From Bradyrhizobium sp. ORS 285 (GTDB lineage Bacteria > Pseudomonadota > Alphaproteobacteria > Rhizobiales > Xanthobacteraceae), in the NCBI RefSeq assembly GCF_900176205.1, contig NZ_LT859959.1, positions 5,477,001 to 5,541,000 of the forward strand: 64,000 nucleotides of DNA. Reading direction: 5' to 3'. Numbering within the stretch: the stretch's first letter is position 1; every line of letters begins with the position of its first letter. Positions 52,442-60,514 of the stretch are shown piece after piece. The notes beneath the pieces were generated by a model. That model worked only from the letters and a program-made list of their open reading frames with translations. It was not told the DNA's origin and made no database searches. The position numbers were made by a program, and so were the translations under genes.

Positions 52442-52705
52442 TCAGACGAGAGCCCGGATGGCAACCGCAAGCGCGGAAAAGGCTGCCAGACCGGCGAGCC
52501 AGGTGGTGAGCAGACCGCGCCACAGCGCGGGCGCATGGCGCAGGCCGAGATAGTCGAGAACGATCACCCTGCCCTTCGCAAGGGCGAGCGAAAGGACGAG
52601 AGCGTCGACGAACCATTTGCCGGGTACCAGCAGCGAGGCTGCGAGCGTGGCGAGAGCGAAGCTCAGCAGTTGCAGCCAGGCGAAATCAAGTCGATCGCGG
52701 AACAT
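52442..52705 (-). CDS. norF: NorF-like small membrane protein (COX4-type)
   Basis: Protein of 87 aa with about three hydrophobic segments (LLSFALATLAASLLV, WFVDALVLSLALAKGRVIVLDYLGL, LLTTWLAGLAAFSALAVAIRAL). Position and size match NorF, a subunit-IV-like partner of NorE. It follows norE by three bases. NorEF are not essential for catalysis but improve NO-reductase activity in related bacteria. The KGRVIVLDYLGLRHA loop is a useful family marker. Confidence 0.78.
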   Translation of the reverse strand: MFRDRLDFAWLQLLSFALATLAASLLVPGKWFVDALVLSLALAKGRVIVLDYLGLRHAPALWRGLLTTWLAGLAAFSALAVAIRALV

Positions 52706-52708
52706 GGC

Positions 52709-53287
52709 TCACCTCACCAAATAAAGGATTGGGAAGATGACGATCCAGACCAGGTCGACCATGTGCCAGAACGCTGCCCCGGTCTCGACGCCGCCGGACG
52801 TGGCGTGGTGGCTGACGATGGCGAGGATGACGATGCCGAGCAGGACGTGCAGCAGGTGGAAGCCTGTCAGCAGAAAGTAGAGGGTGAAGAAGACCGAGGA
52901 TTCGAGGCTGGCACCGGATGCGATCTCGTTGCCGTACTCGGTCAGCTTGATGCCGATGAACGCAGCACCGAGCATCATGGCGAGTGCGATCCAGCGCCGT
53001 GCATTGCGAACGGATGCGCGCCGCGCAGCTGCGGCCGCCCGCGCGGCGGCCCAGCCGCTCGTCACCAGCACGATCGTGTTCAACGCGGCGAGCGGTCCGT
53101 CGAGCACGGCCTGCCCTGCGGCGAACACGGTCGGGTTGACGGCACGAGCGACGATGAAGGCAGAGAGCAACAGGCCGAACGCGACGAGCTCGCTGAGGAT
53201 CAGCACCCACATCATGGGATCGCCGGGCAGCCCGTCGAGCACGCCCCAGCGCTCCTCCTCGTCTGTTTCGCATGTGAGTGCCGACAT
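52709..53287 (-). CDS. norE: NorE, cytochrome c oxidase subunit III-like protein
   Basis: Membrane protein of 192 aa with about five helices and the COX3-type ending FHLLHVLLGIVILAIVSHH. The N-terminus has DGLPGDPMMWVLILSELVAFG, as in NorE. It is the first gene of norEFCBQD and is divergent from a 51-aa ORF. The FNR-type box at 53340 lies 53 bases before its start. NorE supports the assembly or stability of NO reductase and is not itself catalytic. Confidence 0.88.
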   Translation of the reverse strand: MSALTCETDEEERWGVLDGLPGDPMMWVLILSELVAFGLLLSAFIVARAVNPTVFAAGQAVLDGPLAALNTIVLVTSGWAAARAAAAARRASVRNARRWIALAMMLGAAFIGIKLTEYGNEIASGASLESSVFFTLYFLLTGFHLLHVLLGIVILAIVSHHATSGGVETGAAFWHMVDLVWIVIFPILYLVR

Positions 53288-53339
53288 CGCGCCCTCCGGT
53301 TGGATACCCGGACGCTAGTCAGGGGAGCCGAGATCCTCT

Positions 53340-53353
53340 TTGTCGGTGCACAA
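53340..53353. promoter_or_regulatory. FNR/NnrR-type box between norE and a divergent small gene
   Basis: TTGTCGGTGCACAA reads TTGTGCACCGACAA on the norE strand. It is 53 bases from the norE start and 56 bases from the ATG of the divergent 51-aa gene, so it could serve both promoters. CTCTTTGTCGG is shared with the norC box. Confidence 0.6.
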
Positions 53354-53408
53354 ACTGCGCGGCTCCTGACTGCGATAGAGATCCGCGACACCGCCAGGAG
53401 CAGATCCC

Positions 53409-53564
53409 ATGACAGAAGCCCAATTCGGCCTCGTCACCGCCACGCCGATCATCATCGTGTTCGCAGCCGCGCTACGGCGGATGGGCGTGCTGTCGACCAC
53501 CGGCACGGTGTCGGCCATTGCGGCCTCGGTGGCGATCGCGACCGTCCTGTTCGTCACGCAGTAG
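53409..53564 (+). CDS. 51-aa membrane protein divergent from norE
   Basis: Short gene starting MTEAQFGLVTATPIIIVFAA and ending VLFVTQ, 51 aa. It has two hydrophobic segments (about residues 7-22 and 33-49) joined by a short loop with RRMG, so it is a probable two-pass inner-membrane peptide. An AGGAG site nine bases before the ATG supports translation. The FNR-type box midway to norE suggests co-regulation with NO reductase. I recognise no family. It may assist the membrane complex or be a stress peptide. Confidence 0.6.
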   Translation: MTEAQFGLVTATPIIIVFAAALRRMGVLSTTGTVSAIAASVAIATVLFVTQ

Positions 53565-53616
53565 GCCGCTTGAAACCTTCGCGGCGCGAGGGCGTCACCT
53601 CGTTCGGAGGTGCCGC

Positions 53617-53805
53617 ATGGACGAGAACCGTTTCGCCGAGCTGCTCGGCAACGCCGCGATCAGCGTGTGGGGCGACATGCCGCGCGACATCCAGGAGGCG
53701 CTGTTCGAGACCGCGATGCGCGGCCACGACGATCTGCGACATCGGCTTGCGAAGCTTCTGCACGACCGGCATCCGCGCACCGAGCATCCGCCGCGGCCGG
53801 AATGA
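53617..53805 (+). CDS. Small hypothetical protein (62 aa)
   Basis: 62-aa soluble protein, MDENRFAELLGNAAISVWGD at the start, mostly alpha-helical with a His/Arg-rich C-terminus (HDDLRHRLAKLLHDRHPRTEH). GGAGG lies six bases before the ATG, a very good ribosome site, and composition is coding-like. It follows the 51-aa gene by 52 bases in the same direction and may share its promoter. The family is not recognised. The histidine-rich tail could bind metal, but this is speculative. Confidence 0.62.
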   Translation: MDENRFAELLGNAAISVWGDMPRDIQEALFETAMRGHDDLRHRLAKLLHDRHPRTEHPPRPE

Positions 53806-53810
53806 GCCGC

Positions 53811-54056
53811 TCAGTCCCGAGGATCTTCCGGCGTGAAATGTGACGGCTCGTCGTATCCCCTGCGGCTGCTGTAGAACAGCAGCACCATCAGCCCGATCCC
53901 CACGATCAGCGAAAACACCACGCCGAGCGCGAGCGCGATCCATCCCTCGGTCGGCATGGGATCGCCGGGCAGTGTCAGCCCCTGGTAGGCAAACACGACG
54001 GCGGCCGCGAGGATCAGCAGCAAAGCAACGATGATGGTGACTGGTCCTGCACGCAT
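53811..54056 (-). CDS. Small two-helix membrane protein (81 aa)
   Basis: 81-aa protein starting MRAGPVTIIVALLLILAAAV, with helices at about residues 5-24 and 39-62 and a charged C-terminal tail (SSRRGYDEPSHFTPEDPRD). The start at 54056 removes an upstream shadow stretch to 54206. It is convergent with the 62-aa gene. I recognise no family; its place beside the nor genes is the only hint of function. Confidence 0.6.
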   Translation of the reverse strand: MRAGPVTIIVALLLILAAAVVFAYQGLTLPGDPMPTEGWIALALGVVFSLIVGIGLMVLLFYSSRRGYDEPSHFTPEDPRD

Positions 54057-54358
54057 GGCAATCCGCGCTCCTGGAAGCGAGAACAGGGGCGGACTGCGAT
54101 CGTTCCTGGACCGGCCCGCGGCAACCGCGCGCGTTGGCAGTTCCGAAATGTGAGAACACCGCGCCAAGGCGCACGGCATTGCGGCGCGGAAATCATCGCA
54201 CTGCATTCAATGCCAGCATCACCTGCTCAAGGCTTGGAGCACGCGCCCACGGCTTGGCACCGCGAGCATGGCTGCTCCCGGCGGGGATCGCTAGGCGCGT
54301 GGGAACTTAGCTGATAACCATAGCGGCTTCCTATCGGCTAAAGAGGACAGGACCGGAA
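54057..54358. other. 302-base gene-free promoter region
   Basis: No gene. Only the dyad at 54308-54340, just before the M20 hydrolase, stands out. The rest shows short GC-rich hairpins of no clear class. Confidence 0.55.
54308..54340. promoter_or_regulatory. Long-spaced dyad upstream of the M20 hydrolase
   Basis: TAGCTGATA (54308-54316) and TATCGGCTA (54332-54340) are complementary at 8 of 9 positions with a 15-base spacer. The dyad ends 18 bases before the ATG at 54359, so a bound protein would block the ribosome site or promoter. No regulator gene is adjacent. Confidence 0.4.
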
Positions 54359-55777
54359 ATGGATAATCGCAGCGAGATCTGGCGCGGCGTCGACGCGATC
54401 AAGACCCGTTTCATCGAGCTCAGCGACCGGGTGTGGAGCATGCCCGAGGTCTGCTACACCGAGGCCCGCTCCTCTGCCGAACATCTCGCCGAGCTGAAGC
54501 ACCAGGGTTTTCGCATCACCGAGAAGGTCGCGGGCATTCCGACCGCGCTGATGGGCGAATGGGGCGAAGGCGGTCCGGTCATTGCCTTCATGGGCGAGTA
54601 CGACGCCCTGCCCGGCCTTTCTCAGGAAGCCGGCGTGGCCGAGCATCGTCCGATCGAGACCGGCGGGCATGGCCATGGCTGCGGCCACAACCTGCTGGGC
54701 TCGGCGGCGCTGCTCGCCGCCACCGCCGTGAAGGACTGGCTCGCCGCCAACAAGGTTCCGGGACGGGTACGCTACTATGGCTGTCCGGCCGAGGAAGGCG
54801 GCGCGGCAAAAGCCTTCATGGTGCGCGCGGGCGCGTTCGAGGACGCCGACATTGCGATCACCTGGCATCCCTCCAGCTTCTGGGAAGTGGTGATGACGCC
54901 GTCGCTGGCCAACACCCGCGCCGACTTCATCTTCACCGGACGCACCTCGCATGCGGCGGCGTCGCCGCATCTCGGCCGCAGCGCGCTCGACGCCGTCGAG
55001 CTGATGAATGTCGGCGTCAACTACATGCGCGAGCACATGCCGAGCGATGCCCGCGTGCACTACGCGCTGCTCGACACCGGCGGGATCGCGCCCAACGTCG
55101 TCCAGGCCCATGCGCGGGTGCGCTACTCGATCCGTGCCCGCGACCTGCCCGGCATGAACGAGCTGGTCGGGCGCGTGCACAAGATCGCGCAAGGCGCGGC
55201 GATGATGACGGAGACCAAGGTCGAGATGAAGATCATCTCGGCGGTCTCCAACATCCTGCCGAACACGCCGCTCGAAGAGGCGCTGTACGAGGTGATGCAG
55301 GAGCTCGGGCCGCCGCATTTCGACGACAGCGACAGGGATTTCGCCGGGCAGATCCAGGCGACCTTGACCGACAAGGATATCGAGTCCGTCTACTACAGCA
55401 TCGGCATGGACCCGACCGACAGGCCGCTCGCCGACTTCCTCGTGCCGCTCAACACCAAGCGTAATCCGCAGATCGGCTCGACCGATGTCGGCGACGTCAG
55501 CTGGGTGGTGCCGACGGTGCAAGTGCACGCGCCGACGGTGGCGATCGGCACGCCGTTCCACACCTGGCAGGTGGTTGCGCAGGGCAAGACGCCCGCCGCC
55601 CACAAGGCGATGGTGCAGGCGGCCAAGGCGATGGCCGGCCTCGGCATCAAGGCGCTGAACGAGCCCACGCTGATCGCGGCCGCGAAAGCCGATCTGACGA
55701 AGCGGACGACGCGGACGCCCTACGTCAGCCCGTTGCCGGCGGAGGTCGAGCCGCCGCTGACGATGTCGGTTGCCTGA
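54359..55777 (+). CDS. M20-family amidohydrolase, AbgB-like
   Basis: Zinc peptidase-family hydrolase of 472 aa. The metal-binding motifs are GGHGHGCGHN near residue 100 and CPAEEGGAAK near residue 140. A dimerisation domain follows (RTSHAAASPHLGRSALDAVELM). The closest relative I recognise is AbgB, part of the p-aminobenzoyl-glutamate hydrolase; other members cleave N-acyl amino acids. It precedes an amidase by 22 bases, so the two probably attack the same amide-linked compound in succession. No signal peptide. No AbgA partner is adjacent, so it may be homo-oligomeric. Confidence 0.82.
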   Translation: MDNRSEIWRGVDAIKTRFIELSDRVWSMPEVCYTEARSSAEHLAELKHQGFRITEKVAGIPTALMGEWGEGGPVIAFMGEYDALPGLSQEAGVAEHRPIETGGHGHGCGHNLLGSAALLAATAVKDWLAANKVPGRVRYYGCPAEEGGAAKAFMVRAGAFEDADIAITWHPSSFWEVVMTPSLANTRADFIFTGRTSHAAASPHLGRSALDAVELMNVGVNYMREHMPSDARVHYALLDTGGIAPNVVQAHARVRYSIRARDLPGMNELVGRVHKIAQGAAMMTETKVEMKIISAVSNILPNTPLEEALYEVMQELGPPHFDDSDRDFAGQIQATLTDKDIESVYYSIGMDPTDRPLADFLVPLNTKRNPQIGSTDVGDVSWVVPTVQVHAPTVAIGTPFHTWQVVAQGKTPAAHKAMVQAAKAMAGLGIKALNEPTLIAAAKADLTKRTTRTPYVSPLPAEVEPPLTMSVA

Positions 55778-55799
55778 AACCAGAACTGGGGGGAATAGC

Positions 55800-57374
55800 A
55801 TGGCAAAGACAGCGAAGAAGCCGGCGGCAAAGGCCGCCCGGCCGGTCCCGAAGCGCGCCGCCGCGCGCACCGCGGCCAAGGCAAAACCGTCCGCCAAGGC
55901 GAAGGCCATGACCAAGGCGGTGCCGAGGCCGCAGGTGAAGGCCGCTGCGGCAAAGCCGCGACTGCCGAAGGGACCGGCCTGGCAATGGTCAGCGGTCGAG
56001 ACGGCGGCGGCGATCCGCTCGGGCGCGGTCTCCTCAGTCGAGGTCACCCAGGCGCACATCGCGCGCATGCATGCGGTCAATCCCAAGCTCAACGCGGTCG
56101 TCGTCGATCTCAGCGAAGACGCCCTGAAGGCCGCGCGCGCCGCCGACAAGGCCCGTGACAAGTCCGGGCTGCTGCACGGTGTGCCCGTCACGATCAAGGA
56201 GAATGTCGACTACGAGGGCCGGCCGAATCCGAACGGCGTTCAGGCGCAGATGGGCATCATCGCGCCGTCGGACGCGCCGGTCGTGCGCAACCTCAAGAAG
56301 GCCGGCGCGATCGTGCTCGGTCTCACCAACACGCCGGAATTCTCCTTCCGCGGCTTCACCGACAATCCGCTGCATGGGCTGACGTTGAACCCGTGGGATC
56401 CGGAGATCACCTGTGGCGGCTCGTCGGGCGGCGCAGGCAGCGCCGTTGCCGCCGGCATCGGCACCATCGCGCATGGCAACGACATTGGCGGCTCGCTGCG
56501 CTGGCCGGCGCATTGCAACGGCGTCGTGACCATCAAGCCGACCCAGGGGCGCATTCCGGCCTACAATGAGAGTGCCGCAGGCGAGCGGCCGATGCTGGCG
56601 CACCTGATGTCGTCGCAGGGCCCGCTGGCGCGCAGCGTCGCCGATGTCCGGCTGGCGCTGGAGGTGATGAGCCGGCGCGATCCGCGCGATCCCTGGTGGG
56701 TGCCGGCGCCGCTCGAAGGCGACAAGCCGAAGCGACCGATCAAGGTCGCGCTGGCCAAGATCCCCGACGACATGGACGTCGATCCCTCGGTGCGCGCGGC
56801 GCTCCGGCAGGCTGCCGATCATCTGGAGCGCTCCGGCTATCGCGTCAGCGAGGTCGAGGTGCCCGACATCTCCGGCGTCTGGCAGACCTGGTGCGATGTC
56901 ATCACCACCGAAGGGGTGGTGATGCAGGAGGCCAAGATGCTCGCCGTCACCTCGGAGGACTTCCACAAGGCGTGGGGCGGGATGCGGGCCAAGGCCGAGA
57001 TCCTCGACCTGGCCGGCTGGATGAAGGCGACGGCGCAGCGCTCCACCCATATCCGCGCTTGGCAGCTGTTCTTCGAGGACTATCCGGTGGTGCTCGCCCC
57101 GACCACGGTGAAGCCGACTCCGGGTCCGCGCGACGACACCGTCAGCGCCGAGCGGGTGCAGGAGATCTTCTTCAACGAGATCCGCTTCATCTCCGCGATC
57201 AACGTGCTCGGCCTGCCCGGCGCGGTGGTGCCGGTCACGGTCCACAATGGCCAGCCGATCGGCGTGCAGCTGATCGCGGGCCGTTATCGCGAGGACCTCG
57301 CGCTCGATGCCGCCGCCGCGATCGAGAAGGGCGCGGGCATGCTGGTGCGCCAGCTCTGGGAACGGCTGGCCTAA
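55800..57374 (+). CDS. Amidase-signature enzyme with Lys/Ala-rich N-terminal tail
   Basis: Amidase of 524 aa. The Ser-cisSer-Lys triad is visible: K in VPVTIKENVDYEG, the cis-Ser in CGGSSGGAGSA and the nucleophile in GNDIGGSLRWPA. The first ~58 residues are an unusual tail of Ala, Lys, Pro and Arg with repeated AKAxPxAKA units, resembling histone H1-like and PhaF-like DNA-binding tails; the enzyme starts near AWQWSAVETAAAIRSG. The ATG at 55800 follows GGGGGG by about seven bases. The first base of its TAA stop is the first base of a dispersed repeat. It is paired with the M20 hydrolase. Confidence 0.85.
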   Translation: MAKTAKKPAAKAARPVPKRAAARTAAKAKPSAKAKAMTKAVPRPQVKAAAAKPRLPKGPAWQWSAVETAAAIRSGAVSSVEVTQAHIARMHAVNPKLNAVVVDLSEDALKAARAADKARDKSGLLHGVPVTIKENVDYEGRPNPNGVQAQMGIIAPSDAPVVRNLKKAGAIVLGLTNTPEFSFRGFTDNPLHGLTLNPWDPEITCGGSSGGAGSAVAAGIGTIAHGNDIGGSLRWPAHCNGVVTIKPTQGRIPAYNESAAGERPMLAHLMSSQGPLARSVADVRLALEVMSRRDPRDPWWVPAPLEGDKPKRPIKVALAKIPDDMDVDPSVRAALRQAADHLERSGYRVSEVEVPDISGVWQTWCDVITTEGVVMQEAKMLAVTSEDFHKAWGGMRAKAEILDLAGWMKATAQRSTHIRAWQLFFEDYPVVLAPTTVKPTPGPRDDTVSAERVQEIFFNEIRFISAINVLGLPGAVVPVTVHNGQPIGVQLIAGRYREDLALDAAAAIEKGAGMLVRQLWERLA

Positions 57375-57470
57375 AGCGCGATGAGATCAGGATGAATCGT
57401 CATCGCGCTTTAGGTTATTGTTTGCGCATGATTTTTTCGGAAAACCGCTGCGCACTTTTCCGAATCATGC
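57372..57470. repeat. Dispersed rhizobial repeat with two stems (family H)
   Basis: TAAAGCGCGATGA (57372-57384) and TCATCGCGCTTTA (57400-57412) are perfect inverted arms. A second hairpin follows, with GCATGATT...TCGGAAAA and TTTTCCGA-ATCATGC (about 57426-57470). The element is familiar in Rhizobiales genomes. It supplies the amidase stop codon and probably acts as its terminator. Confidence 0.75.
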
Positions 57471-57733
57471 TTTAGCTGCCGCGGCGGCCTGGGCAACGCA
57501 ATCCCCAGGCCGTCGTGTTTGCGACACGGCGCCGCATCGATTGTCGAAACCCGAACATTGACACGCATCGCGTCGGCACGCGGCAGTCCCTCGTGTTGAC
57601 GGGAACCGGCCGAGCTGTCTATTCTGATATATACGAATGGATATAGCACGGCATCGGCTCCGCCGATGCAGCGGAACGGGACTTGCAATTCACCGCAACG
57701 AACCTGCTCGGTGAATACAACAAGGACAATGTG
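57375..57733. other. 359-base gap before modA
   Basis: No gene. It holds the rest of the two-stem rhizobial repeat (to 57470), a stretch without recognisable features (57471-57625), and the ModE-type box at 57626-57647, followed by an 86-base stretch up to the modA start. Confidence 0.6.
57626..57647. promoter_or_regulatory. ModE-type operator upstream of modA
   Basis: A 22-base element of the form GATATAT-N8-ATATAGC. It aligns without gaps to two copies at 60345 and 60374, sharing ATATAGC at the right and the TAT core at the left. ATATAGC is complementary to GCTATAT, the half-site type known for ModE. It lies 86 bases before the modA start, placing it at the promoter for molybdate-dependent repression. 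Confidence 0.7.
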
Positions 57734-58501
57734 ATGAGATCGATGCGCTTCGCCACCGCCGCCCTCTGCGCGGCTGTTGCTCTCTTGACCGGCGCGAACG
57801 CCTTTGCCGGCAGCGCAAACGTCGCGGTCGCCGCCAACTTCACCGAGCCGGCCAAGGAGATCGCGGGCCTGTTCAAGGCCAAGACCGGCCACGAGGTGGT
57901 GCTGAGCTTCGGCTCGTCCGGCCAGTTCTACACCCAGATCAAGGAGAACGCGCCGTTCGCGATCCTGCTCTCTGCGGACGATGAGCGGCCGAAGAAGCTG
58001 GTCGATGACGGCCTCGGCGTCGCCGACAGCCGCTTCACCTATGCGATCGGAAAGCTCGTGCTGTGGAGCAAGGATCCGAACATCGTGAAGGGCGAGGAGA
58101 CCCTGAAGGCGAACGCGTTCAACAAGCTCTCGATCGCCAATCCGACCGCCGCGCCCTATGGCGCCGCCGCCATCGAAGCGCTGAAGGCGCTCAAGCTCTT
58201 TGAGGCGGTCCAGCCGAAGATCGTCCAGGGCAACACCATCTCGCAGGCCTTCCAGTTCGTCGACACCGGCAATGCCGAGCTCGGCTTCGTCGCGCTGTCG
58301 CAGCTGGTGCCTAATGCCGGCGGCTCGCGCTGGCTGGTGCCACAGAATCTCTACACCGAGATCCGCCAGGATGCGGTGCTGCTGAAGGCCTCGGCCGGCA
58401 ACGAGGCGGCCACCGCCTTCCTGGCCTTTCTCAAGACCCCGGAAGCCCGTGCCGTCATCGAGAAGTTCGGCTATGCTCTGGACCCGAAGTCCGGCAGCTG
58501 A
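57734..58501 (+). CDS. modA: Molybdate ABC transporter substrate-binding protein
   Basis: Periplasmic oxyanion-binding protein of 255 aa. The signal peptide [20 protein letters not shown] is cleaved after NAFA near residue 25. The mature start [21 protein letters not shown], the oxyanion-site [13 protein letters not shown] and [15 protein letters not shown] are typical ModA features. An AAGGA site lies seven bases before the ATG at 57734. It is the first gene of modABC and would bind molybdate or tungstate. Confidence 0.94.
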   Translation: MRSMRFATAALCAAVALLTGANAFAGSANVAVAANFTEPAKEIAGLFKAKTGHEVVLSFGSSGQFYTQIKENAPFAILLSADDERPKKLVDDGLGVADSRFTYAIGKLVLWSKDPNIVKGEETLKANAFNKLSIANPTAAPYGAAAIEALKALKLFEAVQPKIVQGNTISQAFQFVDTGNAELGFVALSQLVPNAGGSRWLVPQNLYTEIRQDAVLLKASAGNEAATAFLAFLKTPEARAVIEKFGYALDPKSGS

Positions 58502-58527
58502 GCCCTTCGATCGATGATGCCCAAAGG

Positions 58528-59217
58528 ATGAACCTCCACGTTTCCGCCGATATCTGGCAACCGATCCGGCTGACCCTCGAGCTCGCGGCGCTCACGACCG
58601 TCATCCTGATGCTCGTGGGCACGCCGATCGCGTGGTGGCTGGCGCGGTCGCGGGCGTGGTGGAAGGAGGCGGTCGCAGCGCTGGTGGCGATCCCGCTGGT
58701 GCTGCCGCCGACCGTGCTCGGCTTCTATCTGCTGGTGGCGCTCGGTCCGAGCGGCCCTGGCGGAGCGCTGGCCTCGCTGTGGGGCGCGCGGACGCTGGCC
58801 TTCACATTTCCAGGTCTCGTGATCGGCTCGGTGCTGTTCTCGATACCGTTCGTGGTGCAGCCGATCCGCAACGCCTTCGAGGCGATGGGCGAGAAGCCGA
58901 TGGAGGCAGCGGCGACCTTGCGCGCCTCGCCGTGGCGCGCGTTCTGGACCATCGCCGTGCCGCTGGCGAGCCCGGGCTTCCTGACCGGCGCGATCCTCGG
59001 CTTCGCCCACACCGTCGGTGAGTTCGGCGTCGTGCTGATGATCGGCGGCAACATTCCCGGCAAGACCAAGGTGCTGTCGGTTGCGATCTACGACTATGTC
59101 GAGACCTCGCAATGGACCGAGGCCTCGGTGCTTGCGCTCGGCATGGTCGTGTTCTCGTTCTCAGTCATTCTCACGATGATGCTGATCGAGAAGAAGATGA
59201 CGAAAAGCGCCTCATGA
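58528..59217 (+). CDS. modB: Molybdate ABC transporter permease
   Basis: Permease of 229 aa with about five helices. The [15 protein letters not shown] segment and the EAA loop [25 protein letters not shown] are characteristic of ModB. It starts 26 bases after modA and its stop overlaps the modC start by ATGA. It forms a homodimeric channel for molybdate. Confidence 0.94.
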   Translation: MNLHVSADIWQPIRLTLELAALTTVILMLVGTPIAWWLARSRAWWKEAVAALVAIPLVLPPTVLGFYLLVALGPSGPGGALASLWGARTLAFTFPGLVIGSVLFSIPFVVQPIRNAFEAMGEKPMEAAATLRASPWRAFWTIAVPLASPGFLTGAILGFAHTVGEFGVVLMIGGNIPGKTKVLSVAIYDYVETSQWTEASVLALGMVVFSFSVILTMMLIEKKMTKSAS

Positions 59218-60308
59218 GCACGGTCAAGGTCGACTTCCGCGGCACGCTCGGCCGCTTCGAGCTGAATGCGCGTTTCGAGGTGCCAGCCCGCGGCGTCACC
59301 GCGATCTTCGGCCCCTCCGGCTGCGGCAAGACCGCGGTGATGCGCTGCATTGCCGGTCTCAATCGTCTGAACGGGCTCTGCTCCGTCGCCGGCGATGTCT
59401 GGCAGGATGAGAAAACGTTCCGCCCCGTGCATCAGCGGCCGATCGGCTACGTGTTTCAGGAAGCCAATCTGTTTCCGCACCTCTCGGTTCGCCGCAACCT
59501 GATGTATGGCCATCCCGGCAAGACCGGAGCCGGCGCAATTGGCTTCGACGAGATCGTGGGGCTCTTGGGCATCGCCAGGCTGCTGGAGCGCTCGCCGCGG
59601 CATCTCTCCGGCGGCGAGCGGCAGCGCGTCGCAATCGGCCGCGCGCTGCTCAGCCAGCCCAAACTCCTGCTGATGGACGAGCCGCTGTCGGCGCTCGACC
59701 AGATGACCAAGGATGAGATCCTGCCCTATCTGGAGCGGCTGCATGCCGCGCTCGTCCTGCCGATCCTCTACATCAGCCACGACATCGCCGAGGTCGAGCG
59801 GCTTGCCGATCAGCTGGTGTTGATGCGCAATGGCGCCGTGCTGGCGTCGGGTCCACTGTCCAAGTTGCAGGCCGATCTGTCGCTGCCGCTCGCGCTGTCA
59901 CGGGATGCCGCCGTGAGCCTCGACGCCACCGTGCTGAAGCAGGATGCGACCGACGGCATGGCGACGCTCGACGTCGACGGCGGATACTTCCTGGTTCCGG
60001 CCGAGTCGCTCACCCTGGGCACCCGCCGCCGCCTGCGCGTGCTGGCCGATGACGTCAGCCTCGCCGTGGAAACGCCGAGCCGCAGCACCATCGTCAACGT
60101 GCTCAGAGCAAGGATTCTCGAGATCCGCAGCCAGTCGGATCACCGCGTCACCGCCCTACTCGGCCTCGGCGAGGATGGCCAGGGCGCGCGGCTGCTGTCG
60201 CGCGTCACTCAGCGCTCGTGGAACGAGCTTGGCATCAAGGCCGGCCTTTCCGTCTACGCCCAGGTCAAGGGCGTCGCGCTGGTCCGCCGCGAAGAGCCCC
60301 TCGCCTGA
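59214..60308 (+). CDS. modC: Molybdate ABC transporter ATP-binding protein
   Basis: ATPase of 364 aa. Walker A is [10 protein letters not shown] near residue 32, the signature is [15 protein letters not shown], and Walker B is [12 protein letters not shown]. The C-terminal part (from about residue 290) is a TOBE/Mop-like domain that senses molybdate ([27 protein letters not shown]...). This is the full-length ModC. A second, free-standing copy of the C-terminal region is encoded at 62.3-62.8 kb. Confidence 0.94.
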   Translation: MSTVKVDFRGTLGRFELNARFEVPARGVTAIFGPSGCGKTAVMRCIAGLNRLNGLCSVAGDVWQDEKTFRPVHQRPIGYVFQEANLFPHLSVRRNLMYGHPGKTGAGAIGFDEIVGLLGIARLLERSPRHLSGGERQRVAIGRALLSQPKLLLMDEPLSALDQMTKDEILPYLERLHAALVLPILYISHDIAEVERLADQLVLMRNGAVLASGPLSKLQADLSLPLALSRDAAVSLDATVLKQDATDGMATLDVDGGYFLVPAESLTLGTRRRLRVLADDVSLAVETPSRSTIVNVLRARILEIRSQSDHRVTALLGLGEDGQGARLLSRVTQRSWNELGIKAGLSVYAQVKGVALVRREEPLA

Positions 60309-60344
60309 GGCCAAAGTCCCCGCCCTGTCTCCTGCAATAGGCCT

Positions 60345-60366
60345 GTTGTATACGCGACAATATAGC
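60345..60366. promoter_or_regulatory. ModE-type operator, first of a tandem pair
   Basis: The element has the form GTTGTAT-N8-ATATAGC, 22 bases, 37 bases after modC. It starts 29 bases upstream of the second copy, so the two are nearly three helical turns apart on the same face. It lies in the promoter region of the accessory genes starting at 60515. Confidence 0.7.
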
Positions 60367-60373
60367 GTCTCAT

Positions 60374-60395
60374 GTTATATCTTTGACAATATAGC
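60374..60395. promoter_or_regulatory. ModE-type operator, second of a tandem pair
   Basis: The element has the form GTTATAT-N8-ATATAGC, the most symmetric of the three copies (GTTATAT against GCTATAT). It lies 119 bases before the start at 60515. GACAATATAGC is shared with the first copy of the pair. Confidence 0.72.
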
Positions 60396-60514
60396 TTATA
60401 CCCAAAGCCGTCCCGACCGTTCCGGGATTCGCGAAGTCTTCGAATGACTTGTCTCGCGGCCGGCCTGCTGGCCCAACGCTTGCTAATCCGATCTCGCAAC
60501 ACGAGGTCATCAGC

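Noticed and set aside
49796..53836. A 1346-codon open frame on the plus strand across the nor genes
   Set aside because: It is the antisense shadow of norQ, norB, norC, norF and norE in GC-rich DNA. Its composition is His/Arg/Asp/Gln-rich with no domain, while the minus strand has clear nor genes.
54338..56197. A 619-codon minus-strand frame opposite the M20 hydrolase and amidase
   Set aside because: The plus strand encodes the metal and triad motifs; the minus frame is an antisense shadow.
60309..60514. A molybdenum-cofactor riboswitch before the accessory genes
   Set aside because: The leader shows tandem protein-type operators but no set of stems resembling the known Moco aptamer.
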